DNA of 64,000 bases from Celoporthe dispersa (Eukaryota; Ascomycota; Sordariomycetes; Diaporthales; Cryphonectriaceae): positions 248,001 through 312,000 of the forward strand of contig WAID01000014.1 of assembly GCA_016584495.1 (NCBI GenBank). The letters are read 5' to 3'. This document shows positions 1-11,208 of this stretch, piece after piece (the stretch's first letter is position 1; the number at the start of each line of letters is the position of its first letter). Position numbers and translations under genes: made by a program. A model generated the notes under the pieces. It saw nothing but the letters and a program-made list of their open reading frames with translations, had not been told where the DNA came from and did not search any database.

Positions 1-522
1 TCCTGTCCGATCCTGCTTTCTACATACCACGAGGTCTTCCGTTATCACGGTATGGCCAACTCGGTTCGCATTGTCGCAGAAGATCAGATTCTCGACAAGT
101 ACCAGCTCAGGAAGGGTGGCCTGGTCATGATGTCAGCTCGAGCTCAGCACAGCAATGCAGAGGTCTGGGGCGAAGATGTTGACGCGTTTTACCACAAGCG
201 GTTCGTCAAACAACCAGGGCGCCGGTTCAATCCTGTTGCGTTTCGTGGCTTTGGAGGTGGCACGACCTTGTGCCCGGGTCGACACTTCGCGACCAGCGAG
301 ATCCTGCTCCTTGCTGCCCTCCTGCTCCTTCGTTTTGATATCCAGCCAACAACACTGCCGTGGGTAATGCCTTCAACCGCCAAGTCTTCACAGGCTGAGG
401 CCATGGAGCAGCCTGATGATGACATCGAGATTCAACTCATCCCTCGGCCCTCGGCCGCCGGGCGGACCTGGCGTATCGAGTTCTCTGGGCCCAGAGATGC
501 TGAGCTTCTCGTCCAAAGGTGA
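1..522 (+). CDS. Cytochrome P450, C-terminal fragment (5' end outside the window)
   Basis: This is the last ~173 residues of a heme-thiolate monooxygenase; the frame is open from base 1, so the gene starts upstream. Two P450 signatures are visible. The K-helix ExxR is EVFR at 31-42. The heme-binding loop FGGGTTLCPG lies at 250-279, with the axial Cys codon at 271-273. Between them is the usual meander region (WGEDVDAFYHKRF). The loop style resembles fungal CYP7/CYP8-like enzymes, but family assignment from a fragment is unsafe. The stop at 520-522 sits inside a perfect donor-like sequence (AGGTGAGT), so a further 3' exon cannot be fully excluded; the length after the heme loop is normal for a true C-terminus. 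The substrate is unknown. Confidence 0.9.
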   Translation, partial: SCPILLSTYHEVFRYHGMANSVRIVAEDQILDKYQLRKGGLVMMSARAQHSNAEVWGEDVDAFYHKRFVKQPGRRFNPVAFRGFGGGTTLCPGRHFATSEILLLAALLLLRFDIQPTTLPWVMPSTAKSSQAEAMEQPDDDIEIQLIPRPSAAGRTWRIEFSGPRDAELLVQR

Positions 523-1481
523 GTGGATGAAGGGATCATCGCACGTGTGGAATGGCACGTGTTATTCGTATGCAAGTACTCGTGGGCGCAAGGAGACCTG
601 GGTCAAGTAGCTGTGGGATAGTCAAATTAGGACAATCGACTGTATAATTGGTGTGGAATACTGTCTCCGGTTCATGTATGCTATGAAGTTCTAATCGTAA
701 ACAATATTGATCAAGAGCAAGTCTATCAACGAGGCTTAATTCAACTATGTACCATATAATCAATTAGGTCAGAGTTTGTGACTCGACTTGGGTCAAATAT
801 AATACGACCAAATTAAGTTGCAAAATGATGCATCGGCCAGTAAGTTTAGAGTACAAGAGGGAACGAGCGAGGACAGCCTTGTTCAAGCTACGGGGTGAGA
901 GCCAGGGGTAGCTTACTGGGGTCCACCATATGGCGCTATGCCTGATCAGGCAGGGTACCCAAACCTGATGCGGCGACAGCGAGTTCTCCATTACGATAAG
1001 ATGATAATTAAAAAAAGGCCGGGCTTGTCAAAGGCCGCTCCGAGATGTCGACCGAATGACCGAGAAGGGAAGTAGTATATGTAGTATATACATTTACATA
1101 TATATTCGTCTATCAATTGAGCTTATGTGTGTATTTTTTTTTTTCGTCTTCTTCTTCTTCTTCTTCCTGCCCTCTTCTTTCTGCACCTGCTCCTGCCTCG
1201 CCTGGTCCTGGTCCTGGTCCAGCTCAACACCTTCCCACAAGAAGGAATCATACTTTCCCCAGATCAACTGATAAAGCAAGGCCCCTCCTTCCCTGTTCAT
1301 CGTCACCACCCTGGGGCATCCAGTCACGACTTCCCTATAAATGAATATCCACCCACCCTACAAGCAGGCACGAACGAGTGAAACCCACATTCCAGACCCC
1401 ACCTAAAACCACCCGCTGCTGCTGCCGCCACCGCCAACACCGCCCACAGACGACCAGCCGACAAACCAGCCAGCCGCAGAC
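523..1481. other. Intergenic spacer, P450 to Apd1-like gene
   Basis: No convincing coding potential. It contains a pyrimidine tract at 1135-1166 and CT-rich sequence up to the next gene, typical of fungal promoters and 5' UTRs. Confidence 0.6.
1336..1342 (+). promoter_or_regulatory. TATA-box candidate for the Apd1-like gene
   Basis: TATAAAT lies about 140 bases before the ATG at 1482, downstream of a CT-rich block. Position and sequence fit a fungal core promoter; no other support. Confidence 0.4.
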
Positions 1482-2645
1482 ATGCTCAAATCACTGGTCA
1501 GCGGCGCCAAGCGCCTCGCCACCAACAGCGGCCACCACGCCCCGCCGGACCTCTTCCCCAAGGTCACGCCCGAGGTCGACGGCGAGGACTGCCTGCGCGA
1601 CTGCGAGTCGTGCCACGTGCAGTACCCAAAGGGCTTCAAGGTCGAGCTGCAGGACGAGCTGTACGGCCACGTCAAGGGCTGGGCGACGCATGTGCTCGTG
1701 GCCACGGGGAAGTCGGACTGGGTGCGCGATGTGGCCAACGAGAAGGGGAGCGTGATGCAGGCGATCGAGGCCGCCGAGACGCCCAACAATGGTGTCAGTA
1801 GCCTCTCCTCCTCCCCTCCTCCCCTCTTGATCATGCTGACCTCTTTGCGCCCGTGTCTCTCTCCTGCAGAGGCTCATGCTGTCCGCCTCCAACATCCCGA
1901 CCCCCCATCACACGAGCGACTACGCAGAGCCCACCACCGTCCTCCTCCTCCCCGCCTTCGCCGTCGTCGAGAACGTCACCCCCGCCAACGTCCCCGCCCT
2001 CGTCGCCAGCTACATCAACAAGTCCCCCACCAGCACCTCCGCCCTCGCCCCCGTCTACGACTCCCTGCCGAGGTCTCTGTCCCCTCCCGACGTGCCCGAG
2101 CCCGCCCCCAGACACCCGCCCCTCGCCTCCCGCCCCTCGCCCCACGCCGCCCTCGTCCTGCTCTGCTCCCAGCGCACCCGCGACGCCCGCTGCGGCCAGT
2201 CCGCCCCCTCCTGCGCAAGGAGCTCGAGAGGCACCTGCGGCCCCTGGGCCTGTACCGCGACCTGGACGACGAGCGGCCGGGAGGTGTGGGTATCTACTTT
2301 ATCAGCCACACGGGTGGGCACAAGTACAGCGCCAACATGATGATCTACAGGCGGCCTGACGCGTTCGGTCTGGACGGCGCCAGCAGGGCCGCCGCCGCTA
2401 AAGAGGAAGAAGGAGAAGGGGACGGCGAGGGCACGGCAAGGCAGAAGGAGCTCGTGCCCCAGAGGAGAGACGTGGACGGCGAGGGCGGCGGCGTGGGTGC
2501 GGCACAGTGCATCTGGCTCGCCCGCGTACGGCCTGAGGACATCGAGGGCATCGTCAGGTATACCATCCTGCAGGGCAAGGTGATCAAGCCCGAGAGCCAG
2601 CTGAGAGGCGGGTTTGACAGATCCAGGGGGCTGATGAGCTGGTGA
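1482..2645 (+). CDS. Apd1-like thioredoxin-fold [2Fe-2S] protein (sucrase/ferredoxin-like), with one frameshift
   Basis: About 362 aa in two exons, 1482-1793 and 1870-2645 (76-nt intron, GTCAGT...GCAG). The family has a thioredoxin-like ferredoxin fold. Its C-terminal domain binds a [2Fe-2S] cluster through two Cys and two His, with ligand pattern CX8C...HXGGH. Both halves are visible: Cys codons at 2164 and 2191 (CSQRTRDARC), and HTGGH at 2307-2321, 38 residues later, as expected. The start ATG fits the family N-terminus (DCESCHVQYPKGF follows). Exon 2 begins in one frame and ends in another. The switch lies at the C5 run 2204-2208, where one missing C splits SAP/LLRKELERHL, exactly between the two ligand pairs. 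Family members in yeast affect redox and metal-drug tolerance; the role here is inferred only. Confidence 0.85.
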   Translation: MLKSLVSGAKRLATNSGHHAPPDLFPKVTPEVDGEDCLRDCESCHVQYPKGFKVELQDELYGHVKGWATHVLVATGKSDWVRDVANEKGSVMQAIEAAETPNNGVSSLSSSPPPLLIMLTSLRPCLSPAEAHAVRLQHPDPPSHERLRRAHHRPPPPRLRRRRERHPRQRPRPRRQLHQQVPHQHLRPRPRLRLPAEVSVPSRRARARPQTPAPRLPPLAPRRPRPALLPAHPRRPLRPVRPLLRKELERHLRPLGLYRDLDDERPGGVGIYFISHTGGHKYSANMMIYRRPDAFGLDGASRAAAAKEEEGEGDGEGTARQKELVPQRRDVDGEGGGVGAAQCIWLARVRPEDIEGIVRYTILQGKVIKPESQLRGGFDRSRGLMSW

Positions 2646-3103
2646 AGGGCCCCGCTCGTCGGGACCAGAGGGGAAGAAGGAAAGGAAGAAGAGAAGAGAA
2701 CAAGAAGACCAAGAATGTTGTCAGCATTATATTACATATAGAAGCATCTTCTCATAGAGGAAGGAGATATATATATGATCACAGAAGAAGAAGGTATGTT
2801 GTTGGCCTTTTTTCTTCTTTTTTCTCTTACTTCTTCTTCTTTTCTTCCCAATGCAGGCCACGGCCAGCTCATATTACACTCTAGATATATATATATATTA
2901 TATGTAGACACATTATTTCACCAGTTACCATCACCCACGAGATCTGAACACCGAGCAAGGCCTCATCTTCAGGAGGAAGACGGCTAGACATTGCGTCCTC
3001 TATGCCCTTCTTTTCTATCATATAGTCTATGCCCTCTATTAATCATGACAACAGGAGAAACAATTACTTATACACAAGAGAGAGAGAGAGAGACCACCAA
3101 GCT
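2646..3103. other. Convergent 3' spacer
   Basis: 3' flanks of two convergent genes. AT-rich with TA repeats near 2885-2900 and a GA tract near 3078-3093; no gene seen. Confidence 0.6.
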
Positions 3104-5043
3104 CTAGGCTTGTTCTTCCCCGGCCTGGGCCCCGGCAGGCTGCTCACCCTTCTTCTTGATGCTCACCCAGCTTAGGCCCAGGGCCGCAAAGAAGGCCGCG
3201 GCGGCGCAGGCCACGGTGATGTAATAGGTATTCCTCAGGCCAGAGAGGTACGCATCCAGCACGGCCGTGGTGTACTGCTCCATGCCCATGGACCGCAGGA
3301 TCTCCCTCACCTGGTCGGCACCCGAGTTGATAAAGATCTGCGGGTCCAGACCAGGCGCACCACGCTCGACGCCCTCGACCAGGCCGTTCTGGAAGACGGT
3401 CTGGGCCACGGCGATGAAGATGGCCCCGCCAAAGGACTGGAAAAACTGGACACAGGCCGTGGCCACGGGATGTCCTCGGGCGGCAGCACGGCCTGGACGA
3501 CCAGGATGCCCAGCTGGAAGCCGACGCCGATGCCCAGGCCCGCGAGCACCTGGTAGCCCAGCCAGACGCGCACGGGGGAGTCGAGGGCAAACGTGGTGAT
3601 CATGCCGGCGCCGGCGGCGAAGAGGACCATGCTGGGCAGGACGACAGGGTTGTAGTAGCCGACGGCGGTGATGAGGGCGCCGCTGAGGATGGAGGTCAGG
3701 ACGGTGGCGAGGAGCAGCGGGAGCAGCTTGATGCCGGCCTCGACGGCGCTGTCGCCCTGGATGGCCTGGAAGTACAGCGACAGGTAGTAGATGAGCGGGA
3801 AGAAGGCGGCGCCGAAGAAGCCGGAGAACAGCATGGCGCAGAGGACATTGCGGTTCCGGAAGAAGCGCGGCGGGAGGGTGCCGTGGTCGCCGCGCCAGAA
3901 CTGCACGGCGACGAACAGGGCCATGAGGGCGCCGGAGCCGACAAAGAGGCCGATGATGCGCGAGCTGCGCCAGGGTACTGGGTGCCGCCCCACTGGAGGG
4001 CGAGCAGGAGGCAGACGACGGCCGGGACGAGGGTGGCGGTGCCCAGGAGGTCGAGCCTGCCGAGCTTCTCGCGCAGGCTGCCGCCCTGTCTCCTCTGGGC
4101 CCTGATGTGGAGGAAGAAGACGATGGCCACGATGGCCACGCCGCCGATGGGGAGGTCTGCGCACGTAGGTTTCAGCCTGGGCATGTCCTCTTCATACGCG
4201 ATATACGCGAGATCAATCCAGGCACCTACTGATGTAGAAACACCACCGCCAGGTGATGTGGTCCGTAAAGGCACCTCCTAGGCTTTACACCACAAGGCAC
4301 GCATGGTTAGCTGTTGAGAAAAGAGGCCCTGCATACTACATGGCAAGAAAGAAAAAGAAGAAGAAACACAAGACAAAAATACAAGGGGGGAGAAGGGCAG
4401 ACGGGAAGACGGCTTACAGAGGCCCTGCGACACTGGCAATCCCCCACATACCACCAATCAGACCAAAGGCGAGGGGCCTCTGCCTCAGGGGAAGAGTATA
4501 CGCCAGGATGACAATGGCACCAGAGAACAGGCCGGCAGTGCCCATGCCCGCGACGGCCCGGCCGACGATGAAGGCAGTCGAGCTGGGCGCGGTGGCGCAG
4601 ACCAGCGACCCGACCTCGAAGACGACCACGGCACAGATGTAGACGACCTTGACGGAGAAGGCGTTGTAGAGCTTCCCGTACAGGGGCTGCAGGGCCGTGG
4701 TGGTGAGGAGGTAGGCGCTGCCGTACCAGCCGATGTCCTTGACCGAGTCGAACTGGGCCGTGATGGCGCCCAGGGCCGGGGCGATGATGGTCTGGTCGAG
4801 GGCGACGAGGAAGATGGACAGGCAGAGGGAGACGATGATGAGGATCCTCGTGGGACCGCTGGGGTACACCACCTCTTCGCTGCCGCCGGTGGTGGTCTCG
4901 TTATCTGCCGTCACCACCTCCTCCTCTCCGGCCTTGATGTCGTCTTCTTCCTCGCGGGTCTGCTTCGTGTCGTCTTCTGTTGCCGTGTCCTGGGAGAGCT
5001 GGGAGGCCTCCTCGGCCTCCGCCGCAGAGGCGGACAGCGTCAT
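3104..5043 (-). CDS. MFS drug:H+ antiporter, DHA2/14-TM type, with two frameshifts
   Basis: About 577 aa. Exons 5043-4418, 4282-4230 and 4156-3104; introns of 135 and 73 nt join GPL|LGGAF and FYI|NLPIGG correctly. The first ~55 residues are acidic and cytosolic. Membrane segments then begin, with ALDQTIIAPALGAI in TM1, the loop-2 motif LYGKLYNAFSVK, the antiporter motif C (VAGPLLGGAFTDH) in TM5 and the typical NLPIGG after it. This is the efflux-pump group that includes carriers exporting fungal secondary metabolites, but no biosynthetic cluster is seen beside it except a partial P450 3 kb away. Two single-base losses break the frame, at G3 3973-3975 (GTQYP/WRSSR) and G3 3467-3469 (EDIP/VATACVQFF). 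Both sides are perfectly conserved MFS sequence. It ends in a lysine-rich tail. Confidence 0.88.
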
Positions 5044-6144
5044 CCCGACTCGTCAGTGGAACTGATTACCCTTTTACGCGAGATGGCAGTCGAGAGGTTG
5101 TAAACAGGACGAGGAGGTAATGGTTGGCTTGAGAGAAAGAGAGAGAGAGAGAAAGAGAGAGAAAGAAAAAGAGCCTCTTCAGTTGTTGGTGTTGATGACG
5201 CTCTCAAAACCACCAGAGAGTCTTGTAAGGAAAGGAAAAGAAGAAAAAAAGATGGTCTCAGGATGACTCAAGAGACAACAAAAGACTAGATATATTGTTG
5301 AGAGCAAGACCAGATCAGATTCCCTCTTCCTGATGCCGTTTACATAGGATTCATGTACATGTGAATGTCCCGGAAGAAAGAAAAAAAATTACGAAGTATA
5401 AAAAATAAAATAAAAAAGGGAATGACGCACACGATGAGACGTCTGGTGTGACTTTATACATGTTGATTATCTATCTAGCTTGCAACCACACCAGACAAAG
5501 AACATCATATGGGAAGGGGGAAAAAAGAAGAGAAAAAAAACCCCACCCAAGGCCAGCCTCCACAGCGCTCGCGCTACAAAATCTCAATGACTAAGTCGAC
5601 CCGGAGGTCAGGTTTGGCCTGATTACGGACTCGATATTGAGCCGTCCCGTGTGCCGACACTCGGGATGGGATTTCCGGACAGACTAGTAAAAAAACCTTT
5701 GTCCATCCGTCCTCCCTCCTAGACGGTATGTTCCCTTCAGCCTAACTGCTCTGGGCCCTCGCACGAGTGGCGGACAGGTGGCAGCAGGCCGCAGTTCTCT
5801 TCGGATCGGTCTCGGCCAATCCAGGTTTGCCGAGAGCGCAGCCTCGTCTTGGCATCTTCCTCCCAGCCCGTGAGTTGAGCCGCAGCAGCAGCTCGGGTAT
5901 AAAGACGACATGGGAAATGCGCATAGGGCCGAGATGAGGGGGTACAGTCATACGTGTTGCTGACTGGTGTGCTTATCTGTATCACCCACTCGGATGAACA
6001 TGAAGGGGAAAGAGAGAGGGCAGCACAGTTGAATCAGTCTGCTGGACAAGGCTGAGGGAGGAGGAGCGGACGCTCGTATGTGGCAAGACCACACACCCTC
6101 TTACTTGGGATTTTTTCAGTCTCTTTCTTTATTTCTCTCTATGA
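5044..6144. other. Spacer upstream of the MFS gene and downstream of the NRAMP gene
   Basis: Contains GA tracts (5131-5170), A-rich blocks (5380-5420, 5520-5540) and no supported gene. The first part is the MFS promoter/5' UTR, the last part the NRAMP 3' flank. Confidence 0.55.
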
Positions 6145-7929
6145 TTATTCCTTTCCTAGACCTAGTAATACCAGGTTGGCTACATTCATGGCAGCAATAA
6201 TCAACCACACCAGTACAGATATAATCACAACCGGTATGGAGTTGGCCATCTTGACATTGTCGCCAGCAGCCTGAGGAGCCGAGCCTGGTGACACTGCCGT
6301 GGTCAGAACAGGGGGGTGGGGGTGGTGGTGATCCCCGTTGTCGTCGTCTACTTCTTCTTCTTCTCCTCCTGACACGGCGGCGGCGGCGGCGGCGGCAGCA
6401 GCAGCGCGTCCCGAGCTGACCTTCATGTACTTGCTCATACAGGTGAAATAGATCAAGGGCGCCGAGACGAACGGGAGCACGACGCTCAGGACGACCTGGG
6501 ATCCGTTCAGGGCGGCGTCGAGCCCGTCTCTGCCCACGGCCCCGGCGATGATGATGCTGGGCGTGATGCTGATGGACCGCGTCATCAGCCGCCGCAGCCA
6601 GGGCCGCATGTGCCAGTTCAGCGCCCCCTCGCTGACCATCTGGCCCGCGATCGTGCACACGATGCCCGCCGACACGCCCGACAGCAGCAGCGCCAGCGCG
6701 AACAGGATCCCGGCCCCCCTGCCCAGGCTCCGCGCCAGGAGGTCGTGGATGGCAAAGATGTCGTCGCCCTGGGCCTCCTCGGACCCGTACAGCGACGCGC
6801 CGGCGATGATGAGGATGGCCGAGTTGATGAACAGCGCGAAGCTGAACAGCGAGACCGTCAGCTCCGTGACCGAGTATTTCCAGCAGTGCCGGATCGCCGC
6901 CAGCGACGGGATGTAGGTGGTCTTGTCCGGCTCCTCGCCGCCGCCACCTGCCGCGGTCAACCTGTCCAGGAGGAGCCCCTGCTTGGTGTCAAACTCCCTC
7001 AGCCGGGGCTGGGGCATGCCCGAGCCCAGGTAGAGGCTGTGCGGCATGACCGTGGCCCCGAGGATCCCACAGGCCTGGTATAGGCCCTGCTGCTGGACGA
7101 CGGCGGCGGACGGGAGGTAGCCGCGGAAGACCTCGCCCGCGGTGGCGTCCTGGATGAAGGACATCTGGATGCAGAAGCAGACGACCACGGCCAGGACCAG
7201 GGCGATGACGAAGGCCTCAAAGGCCCGCAGGCCGCGCATCGAGCCGTCGGGGCTGTAGAACAGCAGGATCAGCATGGTGTCCACGATGGAGATGGCACAG
7301 CCCGCCACCAGGGGGACCTGCGGGATCAGGAGGTTGATGGCGATCGCCGTGCCGATGACCTCTGCTATGTCGGTCGCGATGATGGCAACCTCGGCGAAGA
7401 TGTAGAGGACGAAGTTGAGCCAGCGCGGGAGGTAGGCCCGGCAGGCCTCTGCGAGGTTCAGGCCCGTGACGGTGCCCAGCTTGATGCAGAGGCTCTGCAG
7501 GAGGATGGCGAACAGGTTGCTGAGGAGGATGATGAACAGCAGCTTGAACCTATAGGTTGCGCCGGCACTGATGCCCGTTGCGTAGTTGCCAGGGTCAACT
7601 TGAAAACAAATGCAGGTCAGCCCCTCTTCATCTTCTTCCAGAGAATAAACATGGCAAGAAAAGAAAAGGAAGAAGAAACAAGAAGAAAACAAGGACACAT
7701 ACTGTAGGCAACGGCGACCATGAACCCAGGCCCGACAAATCTGCCGAATGTGGTGATGGCATGGCCTGCCCGGTTCAGCAGCGAGCGCTGTGATGGGCCG
7801 CTTTGTCGTTGCTGCTGCTGCTGCCGCCGCCGCCGCGAGAGGCCCCGCCTGGAGAAGAAGGAGGTCATCTTGGACGAGACTGGTAGGCATACTGGACGCT
7901 GTTGTTGTTGTTGTTGTTGTTGTTGTTGC

Positions 7930-7961
<32 letters not shown>

Positions 7962-8039
7962 AGGGCTTGTCGCCTCCTCGACTTGATCTGCCACAGCGCC
8001 ATCGGCATGTGCAGCTTCTGCTGGAGAGCGGCTGACCAT
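6145..8039 (-). CDS. NRAMP divalent metal-ion transporter (Smf1/Smf2-like)
   Basis: About 596 aa in two exons, 8039-7703 and 7598-6145, with a 104-nt intron (GTATGT...CAAG) that joins VAVAY to IDPGNYATG. NRAMP proteins are proton-coupled importers of Mn2+, Fe2+ and related metals. The two metal-binding helices are recognisable: DPGN in TM1 and VMPHS in TM6. About ten further hydrophobic segments follow, up to the C-terminal IPVVIISVLVWLIIAAMN. Two odd regions stand out: a 21-residue Gln tract near residue 30 of the cytosolic N-terminus and an Ala-rich plus acidic/His-rich loop before the last helix. The frame is intact. The ATG at 8039 is preceded on its strand by a long GA tract. The plasma-membrane or endosomal location cannot be told from sequence. 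Confidence 0.92.
7899..7961 (-). repeat. Poly-glutamine trinucleotide tract in the NRAMP gene
   Basis: Twenty-one in-frame Gln codons, as uninterrupted CAA and CAG blocks with one switch. A trinucleotide microsatellite inside coding sequence is likely to vary between strains. Confidence 0.9.
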
Positions 8040-8040
8040 C

Positions 8041-8075
<35 letters not shown>

Positions 8076-9460
8076 ACTCTTTCTCTCTCACTCTCTCTCA
8101 CTCTCTCTATATCACAACGAGGACTCCGTTACAGCAGCCCAGAGCCCTTGATTCTTGGCCCAACCGAGGCTCCATGAGATCGACACCCTTCTTGCTCCTT
8201 TCGCCGCAGATGTGAGTTTTCCTTCTTTTTTCTTTCTTTTTTTTTCCTTCTTTCTTTTCCAACAAAGAGAAAAGAGAAGGGAAAGAGGCCCAAGAAAAAA
8301 GAAAGAGAGAGACAGAGACAGAAGTGGACCCAAAGACCGGTGGCACAGCAATGTGTTGTTGGAATGACTGCACAGTGAATTGGTCACTCAAAAAGGGAGG
8401 AGGATGGAAAACAGAAAGAGAAAAAAAAAAGGTAGAAGTGCCTGACGTTAGTTTAGTTTACTGGTTCCACGGGTGATGATCGACCCACTGAAAGGGGGGG
8501 GGGTTCTAAGTAGTTCTAAATACGTAGTAAGTTCTAGACAGACGAATGGCGCAGCCGGCAAACGTGGATCCGGGCCTAAGCCAGCCGACTTTATACGTAA
8601 CAATCATAATGATGATGCATACATACCATGTAGGTACCCTGATGGCCTCTTTTCCTTTCTGCCTTTTGCTCTCCTTCTTTTTTTTCCTTCTTCTTCTTTC
8701 TTTTCTCCTTCTTCTTCCTTCCTCCCCAAGTAACCTCCCGACTTTGTGTCGACATCCTCTGGCGGTGACGAGGGGGAATTTCGGCCAAGGCCCCTGTTGC
8801 AGGAATACTTTACTTCCGAGGTTAACAGGGGCAAAGTTGGAGGTATATTACTACCATAATGCGCTAGGCGTATACTTTAGTGTGCAAACTACCGTAGCAT
8901 GTACTGTGGAATGTATGGTACACGGCGGTAGTTGGGCAAAGATGCTCATCATGCACGTAAATATCCCGGGTCTGCTGTGCCGCGGATGCGAGCCAAGAGC
9001 ATGGTGAATGATTATTTGTGCAGAAACTCGTCTGCTGTGCCCGGCTTGTTTTCGTAACCAAGGTTGTCGCTGTACGCTTGCTGCTGTCACCGGGCACACG
9101 GGACATTTCGGCATGCAGGCAAAATGCTCTTTTTATTTTTTTTGGTCTACGTCTTGTGGATTCTGCCTGTGGTAGGCCTTCTTCTTTTGTGTGCATGCAT
9201 GGTGGCACGCATCTTGCCGTCCCCATCTCCCGTCACGCGTCGCCGGTCGGGCAATTCTCCCAGCTACCCTCGCAACGCCCTGTCCCAACCATAAACACCT
9301 CTGTGTCCCCAAAGGCTCACACAGACAGCTCGCCCCAACTCCATACTGCAACATGCGTCGTCACGCACCCACATCTACCCATCCGCCCTGGCTCTAAGGG
9401 GGGGGAAAAAAGAGCGGGAGGCAGAGGGGCAGGGAAACAGAGAGGCGCAGAGCGCAGCTC
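8040..9460. other. Spacer between NRAMP promoter and the opi3 3' end
   Basis: Holds the NRAMP 5' flank (CT/GA tracts, a G8 run near 8490) and otherwise unremarkable sequence. Open frames here are low-complexity and not believable as genes. Confidence 0.55.
8046..8070. repeat. (CT)n microsatellite in the NRAMP 5' flank
   Basis: About 12 CT units, followed by interrupted CT repeats to 8108. Read from the NRAMP strand it is a GA tract directly before the start codon. Confidence 0.85.
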
Positions 9461-10370
9461 TCACAACTCCTTCTTGCGCTCTGGCTCCTTCCCAGCCGCC
9501 CTCTGTGCGGCCCGCTTCTCGTAGATGCCCGCCGTAAAGGGGTTCTCGTACTGCAGCGCGACCAGGTACACCACGAGCACCCACCCCGTCAGCAGTATGC
9601 CCGCCGGCTTGCCGTACAGGAGTGCCGAGCCCAGGAAGCTCATCGTGGACCCGTAGTACATGGGCGCGTCGCAGACGTTAAAGGGAAAGCCGGTGACCAT
9701 GTGGTCCATCAGGATGCCAAAGTAGTCACCCAAAAAAGTGCCCGTGATGCCCAGGGCCCACGTGGACGTGATGACCAGGATATTACCACACGCCATCAGG
9801 GCATACCCTACATATTTGGCCAGGTCGGCCTCGAGGAGGGGGTGCGACGGCTGGTGGCGCAGGGCCCGCTCGTAGAGGAAATCGCGGAACAGACCAAGCG
9901 AGAAGATGGTGGCCGCGAGGGCGTAGCATGCCGTCTGGGCATTGCCCCCAAACGCCTTGGTCATGAACCGTGTTCGGTACTCTGCCTCTGATGGTTAGGT
10001 GGACTGGATGCTGGGCTCCCGCGGGGGCGCGCGACTCATCGGGCGAACTGACCTCGGCGGGCGACGATGCTGGTCGGGACGAGAGGGTTAGATTAGACAT
10101 ATCGCCCTGGACAGTCCTACCAAGATGTGACGGAATAAGAGCACTTACTTCCAGAACGTCGGGTTGAACGCTATGGCAGCGGCAGAGACTGATCGATCCT
10201 CCTCTTGTTAGAAAGCTGCTCCTGGAGACGACATCGCCATCCGTGCGGGTAGGAAAACTGGAGAGGGAGAGAGAGAGAAAGAGAGAGAGGGGGTAGAAGG
10301 GGGCAGACGCACTGAATAGGCTCTTCTGGCTGAGGTCCACCAACTGGTGTTCTTGAACAATGGGTGCCAT
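9461..10370 (-). CDS. opi3: Phosphatidyl-N-methylethanolamine N-methyltransferase (Opi3/PEMT)
   Basis: About 213 aa in four exons: 10370-10313, 10188-10149, 10069-10053 and 9987-9461. This small integral ER membrane enzyme performs the last S-adenosylmethionine-dependent methylations that turn phosphatidylethanolamine into phosphatidylcholine. The assembled N-terminus reads VDLSQKSLF-ISAAAIAFNPTFWN-IVARR-EAEYRTRF, matching the family order. Exon 4 gives the helical body with GDYFGILMDH and FNVCDAPMYYGSTMSFLG, the region carrying conserved SAM-binding residues. The lysine-rich C-terminus ends KKEL. Exon 3 is only 17 nt, but both flanking introns have good borders (GTAAGT...CAG and GTCAGT...CAG) and the total is an exact multiple of three. 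The frame is intact. Confidence 0.9.
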
Positions 10371-11208
10371 CGTCGGTTTTGGAGGAGATTATCACTACTA
10401 ACTGCGGTCGATGCGTCCTAAAGGAGAGAAGCGAGGGCCAGGTACGAGGAGGAGGACGGCCTTGGGGAAGAGAGGTGGTGGTCAGGTTGTAGTTGACATC
10501 GAAGCTGGGGAGAGGACACGATAGCCCAACAAAACACTACACACACAAGACACAAGCACAGGATAGGAAGGCAGACAGCTGCTAGAGCTCTCCCCCCACC
10601 TTCCCCCCTCCCCCCAAAAAGTTTACGTCACGCAGCATGTGATTCGAAGCAGGCACTATTAGTAGCTAGCCGTCTAGCTCACCAGGTAACCCTGGGGAGG
10701 AGCTGGGGCTAGTGGCAGGGTGTCGCTCCCGGCGGTAGCCGGTAACCGGTGGCCATTGGCGGGTCCGGGTGGAAGCTTAGGCCTAGGGGATTGGGGAGGA
10801 CCCTAATTGTTCTTGTATGGCGCTATGGTACATGCACCACAGAGGGTCCTAGCGCCCTGGCTTCAGAGCCCTGAGCCTCCGTTTCTCAACTGAACTCTTA
10901 GCTGTTTCAACCCTCGTGGGGCGGCAACAGGGGGGGTGGGTTGAGAACAGCTTGAGCTCTGGACACAGGTAGGCAGTAATTACTATCAGGGTAGAGCCTC
11001 TCACCAACCTCACATCTACATCGTACAGAGTACACATACAAACGAACAAAACCAACAGAGCATCCTGGAGCAGCTGGGCCTGCATCTCGATAACAGTTTT
11101 TTTTTCGCTTTTTGTTTTGTTTTTATTTTATTTTTCTGGACCGTATCTGAAGTCTCCTGTACATATTCGCTTTTTCACGGACCCGTTCCGCTCCCAGTCC
11201 GCGCCGTC
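10371..11208. other. Divergent promoter region, opi3 / spermidine-synthase-like gene
   Basis: 838 bases shared by two divergent genes. It contains short palindromes (for example around 10738-10752, GGTAACCGGT), a T-rich stretch at 11097-11135 just before the plus-strand gene, and no supported ORF. Confidence 0.55.

Noticed and set aside
3104..5043. Reading the MFS carrier as the GlcNAc permease of the cluster
   Set aside because: Motif C and the DHA2-style NLPIGG segment mark it as an efflux antiporter, and it lies 20 kb outside the cluster.
8546..9007. Open frame of ~153 codons with a Phe/Leu-rich run
   Set aside because: The hydrophobic part is only a CT-rich spacer translated; nothing conserved.
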